From DASROJ01 sp035646975 (GTDB taxonomy: Bacteria; Acidobacteriota; Polarisedimenticolia; JACPZX01; DASXTC01): a DNA stretch of 5,412 bases. The translations under genes were made by a program, and so were the position numbers. Below, piece by piece: positions 1-5,412 of this stretch (positions within the stretch are counted from its first letter, which is position 1; each line of letters starts with the position of its first letter). The stretch spans positions 1 through 5,412 of the forward strand of contig DASROJ010000061.1 in assembly GCA_035646975.1 (NCBI GenBank). Direction: 5' to 3'. The notes below the pieces were generated by a model. The model was given only the letters and a program-made list of their open reading frames with translations, did not search any database and was not told the origin of the DNA.

Positions 1-15
1 CCTCCGTCCCGAGGG

Positions 16-43
16 TTGACCCATCGGGGGGGGAGCCTATATT
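16..43 (+). promoter_or_regulatory. Putative sigma70-type promoter of the three-gene operon
   Basis: The hexamer TTGACC (16-21) matches the -35 consensus at five of six positions, and TATATT (38-43) matches the -10 consensus at five of six. The spacer is 16 bp, one base short of the usual 17. Transcription would begin near base 50, giving a leader of about 36 nt before the ATG at 86. It is the only clear promoter-like pair seen upstream of the operon, and A/T-rich hexamers stand out in this GC-rich DNA. The spacer contains an eight-G run (see separate entry). No operator palindrome was recognised around it. Confidence 0.6.
26..33 (+). repeat. Homopolymeric run of eight G in the promoter spacer
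   Basis: Eight consecutive G bases lie between the -35-like and -10-like hexamers. Mononucleotide G runs of this length can change by slipped-strand mispairing. A run inside a -35/-10 spacer would change promoter strength with each base gained or lost, as is known for the porA promoter of Neisseria meningitidis. Whether this run is variable here is an inference. Confidence 0.6.
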
Positions 44-72
44 GCGCTTCTGGAATCACTCAGGAGAATCCC

Positions 73-78
73 GGGAGG
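73..78 (+). promoter_or_regulatory. Ribosome binding site for the cupredoxin gene
   Basis: GGGAGG sits 7 nt before the ATG at 86, which is close to ideal spacing. It decides the start in favour of 86 although this gives an unusually long stretch before the hydrophobic signal core. A second purine-rich stretch, AGGAGA (62-67), lies further upstream and is too distant to serve this start. Confidence 0.75.
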
Positions 79-85
79 CGCGCAA

Positions 86-961
86 ATGAAAACTGGCTGC
101 ACGCAGCCTCTGCCGGGGGCGTCAATCGAGGTGCTGACTGAGCCGGGGCCGGTAGCACTGTCCGCCCGCGGCCGAGTCTTCACAGCTCTCCTGCCAATCG
201 CTGTGACCGGACTGATCGCCCTGTCGGGCACCTGCTTCTCGTCCGCGGCCCGGGCCACGACGGCGGCTGAACCAGGGGCCGGGCCTGAAGCCTCCGGGGA
301 GGCCTCACGGGTGGCCGCGGCGTCGACCGGCTCGCTGAGCGGAATCGTTCGCGTCGGCCCGCGTCTGATGGGTCGGCGGATTCGCTTCAATATCTATCCG
401 GACGCGAATCCTGCGCCCCCTGCCGAGGCGAGCCCCTCCCTCGAGGCCGAGATGGCGAACGTCGTCGTCTACCTCCAGTCCGCCCCGGCGCTCTCGGTGG
501 CTCCTGTTTCACGCAGCGGTCCGTATCGGATGGAGCAGTCGCACGAGGCGTTCGTCCCTCACGTCCTGACCGTGATGGTCGGCACCGTGGTGGAGTTTCC
601 GAACACGGACCCGATCTATCACAATGTCTTTTCGCTGTCGAAGTCCTCTTCGTTCGATCTCGGGCGGTACCCGAACGGTTCCGCGCGTTCCGTGCGGTTC
701 GACCGGCCGGGAATCGTCAAGGTCTTCTGCCACATCCACTCGGACATGAGCGCCGTGGTGCTCGTGCTAGATAACCCGTTCTTCACCACACCCGATCCGA
801 AGGGCGCCTACACGATGCCCGGCATCCCTCCTGGCCGGTACCTCGTCACCGGATGGCACGAGCGCGCCCGGCCGATTCATCGCGAGGTCACCATCGAGGC
901 TGGACAGACAAGCCTGGTCGACCTGGCCATCCCTCTCGAGGACGAACCGGATGGTCGATGA
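86..961 (+). CDS. Exported cupredoxin with C-terminal carboxypeptidase-regulatory-like domain
   Basis: This 291-residue protein is predicted to be periplasmic or membrane-tethered. Residues 32-48 form a hydrophobic core, followed by a possible signal peptidase site at ARA-T (after residue 57). The n-region before the core is long, about 31 residues. An Ala/Glu/Gly/Pro-rich linker (about 58-83) leads into a beta-rich segment (about 84-135). A cupredoxin core follows (about 155-230): candidate type 1 copper ligands are His179 in the NTDPIYHN loop, then Cys215, His218 and Met221 in FCHIHSDM. The C-x2-H-x2-M spacing equals that of amicyanin, the shortest classical ligand loop. Residues 231-285 (GAYTMPGIPPGRYLVTGWHE) resemble carboxypeptidase regulatory-like or SpaA-like folds. 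This architecture is often labelled 'methylamine utilization protein' in databases, but no methylamine dehydrogenase gene is present, so that role is not supported. It probably binds copper and carries electrons or senses metal; its substrate or partner is unknown. The last 11 bases overlap the kinase gene, indicating one operon. Confidence 0.88.
   Translation: MKTGCTQPLPGASIEVLTEPGPVALSARGRVFTALLPIAVTGLIALSGTCFSSAARATTAAEPGAGPEASGEASRVAAASTGSLSGIVRVGPRLMGRRIRFNIYPDANPAPPAEASPSLEAEMANVVVYLQSAPALSVAPVSRSGPYRMEQSHEAFVPHVLTVMVGTVVEFPNTDPIYHNVFSLSKSSSFDLGRYPNGSARSVRFDRPGIVKVFCHIHSDMSAVVLVLDNPFFTTPDPKGAYTMPGIPPGRYLVTGWHERARPIHREVTIEAGQTSLVDLAIPLEDEPDGR
938..942 (+). promoter_or_regulatory. Ribosome binding site for the histidine kinase gene
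   Basis: GAGGA lies inside the end of the cupredoxin gene, 8 nt before the ATG at 951. The upstream stop codon (TGA at 959-961) falls just after this ATG, an arrangement typical of translational coupling. This supports 951 as the kinase start. Confidence 0.6.
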
Positions 962-3377
962 GACGGCTCCGGAGCTGCGCCGCCCAGTCCTGGAGCGCCC
1001 CCCGGGCCGCGCGAACAGCCTGATCGGCCGGCTCATCCTGTTCGGAACTCTCGTCACGCTGGTGGCGGTGGCCTCCTCCGTCCTGATCCTGAGCGTCCTG
1101 ACGCGACGGCAGGCGCGCTCGCATCTGGTCGAGCTTCTCTCCCAGAATCAGAGCAACGCCAGGGACCTCCAGGAGCGGAGTCTCGAGGAACTGCTCTGGA
1201 TCTCGGCGCTGATGTCCCAGAGCCCGACGCTGCGCGCGGCGATGGACACCTACCGATCGGAGGCGTCGGCCAGCGGTCCGCGGCGGGCCGACCTGCTGGC
1301 GACGGTCGGTGCCGAAGTCGAGCGGATCCGGACGCTGATGGGCAAGGACCTCGTCATCGTCACGGACGAACGCGGTGTCGTGCTCGCCTCCACGCCGCCG
1401 CAGCCTGGTGGTGAAGGAGGCGCCGGCTCGAGCCTCGCGGACAGCTCGTGGATGCGCCAGGTTCTCGACCCGGACGCCCCCGAAGCGCATCCGATCTTCG
1501 GGCTGATGGCAAGAGGCGACGACCGGTACCACGTGGGCTGCGTTCCGATCGCGATGCAGGGTTTCGTCATCGGCACGCTGACGATCGGTGATCGCGTCGA
1601 CGCCGGATGGTTCGAGGGCCGCCGGGGGTCGCTTCGCAGCGATGTCGCCCTGATGACCGGTGGCCGGGTCATCGGCTCGACACTGGAAACCGGCTCCCTG
1701 GCTCCCGCCCTTGCCGACGCTGCTGCTCTCAACCCGGCTTCCTGGATGACTTCCGCCACCGGCAGGAGCGCCGGCACCGCGACAACCGAGATGCCACCCG
1801 CGGCCACCGTCATCGTCTCGGGCGAGGAGTTCCTTGCCGTGCCGATCTCCATGGGCACGGACGACAAGGGGCAACCCGCCACGCTCCTGTTGCTGCAATC
1901 GCTGACCCGCGCGCTCGAGCCGATGCAGCATTCGTTCCTGGTGGCGCTCGTTTCGTGCGGAGCGCTCACGGTCATCCTCGCGGGTCTGGCCGCCTGGCGC
2001 ATCTCGCGCTCGATCCTCGTCCCCCTCGAGCGGTTCGTCAGCTTCGTGCGCTCGGTGGCGACGACGCACGACGCATCGCAGAGATTCCGGGAATCCGGTC
2101 TCACCGCGGAGGTCGAGACGCTCAACGACGCGTTCGGCGACCTGCTCGATTCGCTCCAGGAAAGGGAGAAACTCCTCATGCTGCACCAGCGGGAGGAACT
2201 GATCCGGATGGAGCGTCTGAAGGAATCCGAAAAGCTGGCCTCACTCGGCAGGATGCTTTCCGGCGCGGCGCACGAGATCAACAACCCGCTCACCGCGGTT
2301 CTCGGGCAGGTCGACCTGACTCTGTCGGATGCCGGGCTGCCGGTGAAATCGAAGGACCGGCTCGAAAAGGCGCGCAAGGAGGCGCACCGCATCTCCGCGC
2401 TGGTCCGGAACCTGCTCAAGGTCGCGCACCGCGACACCGGCGAGCGGCGGCGGATGGACCTGCACCAGATCCTCCGCGAAACCCTCGACCTGAGAAAGCA
2501 CGACTTCAACGCCGCCGGCATCTCGCTCACGTTCGAACCGTGCGACAAGCCGATCGTCCTGCAGGCCAACGAGCTCGAGCTGCAGCAGGTGTTTCTCAAC
2601 ATCATCAACAACGCCTTCGACGCTCTCAAGGAGATGAAGGAGGCGAAGCAAGCAGCCGGGCAGCTCGAAGTGACCGTACGGACCGGGTCGTCCGCGGGCC
2701 GGGCGTCGGTCACGATCTCGGACAACGGGCCGGGGATGAAGCAGCCGGGCAAGGTGTTCGATCACTTCTACACCACAAAGGATATCGGCAAGGGCACGGG
2801 GCTGGGCCTGAGCATCACCCACGCCATCGTGCAGAATCATGGCGGCACCATCACCGCGCAGAATCAGCCCACGGGCGGCGCCTGCTTCGTCATCGACCTG
2901 CCGCACGAGGCCGCCGCGCCCCAGGAGCGCCTGGCGCCAGTTCCGCATCCCCTGCTCGCCGGGCCGGAACCGAAAAACCTGCCGGCGCCGCTTCAACTGG
3001 AAACCGCCCTCATCGTGGAAGACGAGCCGACCGTGCTCGAGTACCAGATGGAGATCCTGCGCTCCTTGGGCGCCTCGCCCGTGGGCGCCCGCTCGGCCGA
3101 CGAGGCGATCGAGTGGCTTCGCCGGCGGGAGTTCCAGGTGATCGTCTCGGACATGAAAATGCCGGGAGGTAAATCGGGCGCCGACCTGTTCGCCTGGGTA
3201 GGAAATAACCTTCCCGCGATGACCGGCCGTTTCGTCTTCGTCACCGGGGACACGGCCAACGAAACGACGCAAGCGTTTCTCGAAAAATCGGGACGGCCTT
3301 ATCTGATGAAGCCGTTCGGGCTGGAGGATTATGTTCAGGCATTGCGCGACGCACAGACGTTGGCCCCTGTTGGTTAG
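951..3377 (+). CDS. Hybrid sensor histidine kinase: Cache-type sensor, HAMP, HisKA, HATPase, receiver
   Basis: This 808-residue inner-membrane protein has two membrane segments (about 26-51 and 328-349) enclosing a periplasmic region of about 275 residues. That region resembles double-Cache sensors, possibly the 'double sensory domain of two-component kinase' type: strands LVIVTDERGVVLAS (134-147) and FVIGTLTIGDRVD (205-217), and DVALMTGGRVIGSTL (231-245). A HAMP-like linker covers about 350-403. HisKA carries the phosphoacceptor His441 in AAHEINNPLTAV. The HATPase domain shows the N box (Asn550-Asn554), the G1 box DNGPG (591-595), FYTTK (606-610) and the G2 box GKGTGLGLS (613-621). A proline-rich linker (about 651-684) joins a complete receiver: acidic EDE (690-692), phosphoacceptor Asp734, Thr765 and Lys787. 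All catalytic residues are present, so it should autophosphorylate and pass phosphate to its own receiver. There is no HPt or DNA-binding output domain, and no separate response regulator in the window. The ligand is unknown; the operon context suggests a signal linked to the periplasmic cupredoxin or the barrel protein. Confidence 0.93.
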   Translation: MVDETAPELRRPVLERPPGRANSLIGRLILFGTLVTLVAVASSVLILSVLTRRQARSHLVELLSQNQSNARDLQERSLEELLWISALMSQSPTLRAAMDTYRSEASASGPRRADLLATVGAEVERIRTLMGKDLVIVTDERGVVLASTPPQPGGEGGAGSSLADSSWMRQVLDPDAPEAHPIFGLMARGDDRYHVGCVPIAMQGFVIGTLTIGDRVDAGWFEGRRGSLRSDVALMTGGRVIGSTLETGSLAPALADAAALNPASWMTSATGRSAGTATTEMPPAATVIVSGEEFLAVPISMGTDDKGQPATLLLLQSLTRALEPMQHSFLVALVSCGALTVILAGLAAWRISRSILVPLERFVSFVRSVATTHDASQRFRESGLTAEVETLNDAFGDLLDSLQEREKLLMLHQREELIRMERLKESEKLASLGRMLSGAAHEINNPLTAVLGQVDLTLSDAGLPVKSKDRLEKARKEAHRISALVRNLLKVAHRDTGERRRMDLHQILRETLDLRKHDFNAAGISLTFEPCDKPIVLQANELELQQVFLNIINNAFDALKEMKEAKQAAGQLEVTVRTGSSAGRASVTISDNGPGMKQPGKVFDHFYTTKDIGKGTGLGLSITHAIVQNHGGTITAQNQPTGGACFVIDLPHEAAAPQERLAPVPHPLLAGPEPKNLPAPLQLETALIVEDEPTVLEYQMEILRSLGASPVGARSADEAIEWLRRREFQVIVSDMKMPGGKSGADLFAWVGNNLPAMTGRFVFVTGDTANETTQAFLEKSGRPYLMKPFGLEDYVQALRDAQTLAPVG
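3323..3327 (+). promoter_or_regulatory. Closely spaced ribosome binding site for the beta-barrel gene
   Basis: GGAGG (continuing as GGAGGA) lies inside the kinase receiver coding sequence, with only 3 nt between it and the ATG at 3331. That is shorter than the usual 5-9 nt, so initiation may be weak. It is still the best signal near this start. The in-frame TTG at 3370 has no comparable purine-rich sequence before it. Confidence 0.45.
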
Positions 3378-4476
3378 GATCCCGGCGCTCGCGCTGGGCC
3401 TGCTGGCCTGCCTTGCGTTCCGTCCGGCGTTCGGCGCCGGGGATCGCGTTTTGTTTCAAGGACTCGCCGACGCCGAGGCGTGGGACACCGGCACGCAGTC
3501 GTATTACCTCACCCGGAACGATGGAGAGACGGCGACCCAGAGGCGGCTGCGTCTCTGGACGGCGGCCCAGATCACATCCAACCTGCAGGGATTCCTGCTC
3601 GGCCGCATCGAAGGCGGCGACGCGAACAGCTATCTGGCCGGCGAAGGTACGGTCACGAATCTCGATCAGGCCTGGCTCCGCTATGCGTTCACCTCGAAAC
3701 CCCGATTCGTGCTGCAGGCAGGAAAAATGGCAGGGCCGATCGGCAGCTTCAACCGTCGGTACCTCTCGAGCCAGAACCCGCTGATCGGGAACCCGGCCAC
3801 CTACGATCTGACCTACCCTTACGCCGTCCAGCTGACCGGCTCGGCCGGCCGCGCCGATTTCACGATCGCTGTGATGGATCAGCCGGTGGCGCGGCAGATC
3901 TACCTGCCGGAGCCCGACTCGAGCGCTCGTCCCGCCCTGTCCGCCGGCATCACCCCGTTCACCGGCTTTCGCATCGGCGCCTACGCGACCCGCGGCCCGT
4001 ACCTCGCGCGGCAGGTCGAGCCGTTCCTGCCGGCGGGGCGCGGGTGGCGCGACTACGAGCAGAACGTCGTGGGGCTCGACCTGCAGTTCAGCCGCGGTCA
4101 CTTCGAGCTGAACTGCGAAGCGACCAAGTCGCTGTTCGAGGTTCCAGGCCAGCACGACGACAGCGGGATCGTCTATTACATCGAGCCGAAGTACACCTGG
4201 TCGCCCCGATGGTTCACCGCGCTGCGTATCGAGCGCAACCAGAACACCAGCGTCTGGCTGCCCTACATGGCCGGGTGGTACGTGACCGACGAGGACGCCT
4301 GGGACGTGGAGGCCGGGGTCGGCTTCCGGATCGACCCGCACACCTTGATGAAGGCCTCCTATCGCGTCGATCGTTCCGCCGAGGACCCGGCCGAGCCTCA
4401 CCTCGTGGATCGCGCCATCGCTCTGCAGCTCTCCTACGGGTTCGACGTCAGGGCCCTGTTCGATCGGCCGCGGTAG
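3331..4476 (+). CDS. Predicted outer-membrane beta-barrel (porin-like) protein, specificity unknown
   Basis: This 381-residue protein begins with a signal peptide: a basic n-region (His/Arg residues 4-10 and Arg16), a hydrophobic core (about 17-30) and a likely cleavage site at FGA-GD after residue 36. The mature part, about 345 residues, is rich in alternating polar/aromatic beta strands with short turns, for example RLRLWTAAQI (72-81), GFLLGRIEGG (87-96), AWLRYAF (114-120), RFVLQAGKM (125-133), FRIGAYATRG (213-222) and WDVEAGVGFRID (324-335). Near the C-terminus, ALQLSYGFDV (364-373) looks like a final strand. The protein then ends in LFDRPR rather than the usual terminal aromatic residue. 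This pattern fits a medium-sized outer-membrane channel, but I do not recognise the family or substrate. Its start overlaps the kinase gene by 47 bases, so it is probably the last gene of the operon. ATG 3331 was chosen because it has an adjacent GGAGG; TTG 3370 would give a shorter signal peptide and remains possible. Confidence 0.75.
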   Translation: MFRHCATHRRWPLLVRIPALALGLLACLAFRPAFGAGDRVLFQGLADAEAWDTGTQSYYLTRNDGETATQRRLRLWTAAQITSNLQGFLLGRIEGGDANSYLAGEGTVTNLDQAWLRYAFTSKPRFVLQAGKMAGPIGSFNRRYLSSQNPLIGNPATYDLTYPYAVQLTGSAGRADFTIAVMDQPVARQIYLPEPDSSARPALSAGITPFTGFRIGAYATRGPYLARQVEPFLPAGRGWRDYEQNVVGLDLQFSRGHFELNCEATKSLFEVPGQHDDSGIVYYIEPKYTWSPRWFTALRIERNQNTSVWLPYMAGWYVTDEDAWDVEAGVGFRIDPHTLMKASYRVDRSAEDPAEPHLVDRAIALQLSYGFDVRALFDRPR

Positions 4477-4482
4477 CCGGAC
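4477..4482. other. Six-base gap between convergent stop codons
   Basis: The barrel gene ends with TAG at 4474-4476 and the minus-strand ATPase gene ends at 4483-4485 (TAA on its strand). Only six bases separate them. I see no stem-loop followed by a T run for either strand, so transcripts probably end inside the opposite gene or by a Rho-type mechanism. Confidence 0.7.
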
Positions 4483-5412
4483 TTACAAGCCCGAACGATC
4501 CATCCCCCGGTACTGGATCGCCTCGGCCAGATGAGGCGTGGCGATCGCCTCGCAGCCGTCGAGGTCGGCAATCGTGCGCGCCACCTTGAGCACCCGGTCG
4601 TGGGCGCGCGCCGACAAGGAGAGCTTGGCCACCGCCTGCTCCATCAGACGCCGGCCCGCCGCGTCGAGCCGGCAGTGCTGCCTGAGCTGCCGCGCGGGAA
4701 GCCGGGCGTTGCAGGCGAGCTCCGGCGACCTGAGCCGCTGCAACTCGCGGGCGGCCATCACGCGGTGGCGCACCACCTCCGAGGACTCCGCCGCCTCCTC
4801 GGACGACATCTCGCGGTACGCCACCGCCGGCACCTCCACGTGCAGATCGATTCGATCCAGCAGCGGGCCCGACACACGCCCGCGATACCGCGCGATCATC
4901 GGCGGCGTGCAGGAGCACTCGCGCGATCGGTCACCCAGGAACCCGCACGGACAGGGGTTCATCGCCGCCGCCAGGGTGAACGCCGCCGGGAAGCGAATCG
5001 TACGCGCCGCGCGCGACACCGTGAGCGTGCCGTCCTCCAGCGGCTGACGCAGCACCTCGAGCACGTGGCGGTGGAACTCGGGAAGCTCGTCGAGAAACAG
5101 AACCCCCTGGTGCGCCAGGCTCGCCTCGCCCGGACGCGCACCGGCGGCGCCACCACCGCCGCCTGCCAGGGCAGCATCCGATGCCGTGTGGTGCGGGCTG
5201 CGGAAAGGCCGTCTGAGCACCAGCCCGGCAGCGCCACCGCGCCCCGCCGCGCTGTGCACCCGCGTGACCTCGATCGCCTCCTCCATCGTCATGGGGGGAA
5301 GCAGCGTCGGCAGCCTGCGGGCCAGCATCGTCTTGCCGGCGCCGGGCGGCCCGACGAGCAGGAGGTTGTGACCGCCGGCGGCGGCCACCTCCAGCGCGCG
5401 GCGCGCGGCCCC
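4483..5412 (-). CDS. comM: ComM/YifB-type Mg-chelatase-like AAA+ ATPase, 5' end outside window
   Basis: The open frame runs off the right edge. The visible part is 309 residues of a protein that is usually about 500, so the N-terminal Lon-protease-like (ChlI) domain and true start are missing. The first visible residues read GAARRALEVAAAGGHNLLL, the family's hallmark entry to the ATPase. Counting from the window edge, Walker A is GPPGAGKT (21-28), followed by PFRSPHHTASDAAL (69-82) and Walker B GVLFLDELPEF (113-123). The cysteine cluster MNPCPCGF...ECSC (151-168) and SGPLLDRIDLHVEVP (181-195) are family signatures. The Mg-chelatase C-terminal domain fills about 210-305, with SLSARAHDRVLKVARTIADL near its end. 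In naturally transformable species ComM is a hexameric branch-migration helicase that helps integrate incoming single-stranded DNA. The gene is also widespread in species not known to be transformable, so competence cannot be inferred. A GTG at 5386-5388 is internal, not the start. It is convergent with the operon and probably unrelated to it. Confidence 0.95.
   Translation of the reverse strand, partial: GAARRALEVAAAGGHNLLLVGPPGAGKTMLARRLPTLLPPMTMEEAIEVTRVHSAAGRGGAAGLVLRRPFRSPHHTASDAALAGGGGGAAGARPGEASLAHQGVLFLDELPEFHRHVLEVLRQPLEDGTLTVSRAARTIRFPAAFTLAAAMNPCPCGFLGDRSRECSCTPPMIARYRGRVSGPLLDRIDLHVEVPAVAYREMSSEEAAESSEVVRHRVMAARELQRLRSPELACNARLPARQLRQHCRLDAAGRRLMEQAVAKLSLSARAHDRVLKVARTIADLDGCEAIATPHLAEAIQYRGMDRSGL

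Noticed and set aside
31..46. Possible sigma54-type site: GG (32-33), ten bases, GC (44-45) with TTGC at 42-45
   Set aside because: The core spacing fits, but the GG comes from the G run and most of the flanking -24 bases do not match. The sigma70-like reading is better. It remains a weak alternative.
86..961. Assigning the cupredoxin gene to methylamine utilization (mau)
   Set aside because: Only the ligand-loop spacing recalls amicyanin. No methylamine dehydrogenase or mau maturation gene is in the window.
888..2752. Long antisense open frames opposite the kinase gene, up to 500 codons
   Set aside because: They are Arg/Ser/Pro-rich, have no recognisable motifs, and mirror the codon bias of the GC-rich kinase gene. 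They are typical shadow frames.
3068..3090. Seven-base inverted repeat GGGCGCC / GGCGCCC with a nine-base loop inside the receiver coding sequence
   Set aside because: It has no T run, lies in the middle of the receiver domain and encodes a repeated Gly-Ala pair. It is likely a by-product of codon choice.
1607..3172. A 521-codon plus-strand frame inside the kinase gene
   Set aside because: Its translation is low-complexity Arg/Ala/Gly/Pro sequence in another frame of a gene with clear domains, so it is not a separate gene.
3400..3414. Lipobox-like LLAC in the signal peptide of the barrel protein
   Set aside because: The residue before Ala is Leu, which fits the lipobox poorly. The sequence after Cys27 is hydrophobic, and a better signal peptidase I site (FGA-GD) follows. 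A barrel protein is not expected to be a lipoprotein.

Overview
The window looks like GC-rich chromosomal DNA (by eye roughly two thirds G+C) from a Gram-negative, outer-membrane-bearing bacterium. The support is an outer-membrane-type beta-barrel gene with a signal peptide, a periplasmic cupredoxin, GC-ending codons and good Shine-Dalgarno sites. I cannot name the lineage from sequence alone. Acidobacteriota, deltaproteobacterial-type phyla and related groups are plausible guesses only.

Layout. Bases 1-85 hold a promoter-like region: TTGACC, a 16-bp spacer containing a run of eight G, then TATATT, followed by a short leader and a strong ribosome binding site. Three plus-strand genes follow without intergenic space and probably form one operon: (1) 86-961, an exported cupredoxin with an amicyanin-length copper-ligand loop and a C-terminal carboxypeptidase-regulatory-like beta domain; (2) 951-3377, a membrane hybrid histidine kinase with a large Cache-type periplasmic sensor, HAMP, HisKA, HATPase and a C-terminal receiver; (3) 3331-4476, a predicted outer-membrane beta-barrel (porin-like) protein of unknown specificity. 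Genes 1 and 2 overlap by 11 bases, genes 2 and 3 by 47. On the minus strand, 4483-5412 carries the C-terminal two thirds or so of a ComM/YifB-type AAA+ ATPase. Its start lies beyond the right edge, and its stop is only 6 bases from the stop of the barrel gene.

How the genes may work together (inference). The operon places a periplasmic copper-type protein, an inner-membrane sensor kinase with a periplasmic input domain, and an outer-membrane channel under one promoter. This suggests an envelope sensing or uptake module in which the cupredoxin could be a redox or metal partner of the sensor or of the barrel cargo. No DNA-binding response regulator or other output protein is encoded here, so the downstream target of the kinase is unknown. 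The comM-like gene appears to be an unrelated convergent neighbour. No RNA genes, CRISPR arrays, insertion sequences or attachment sites were seen.
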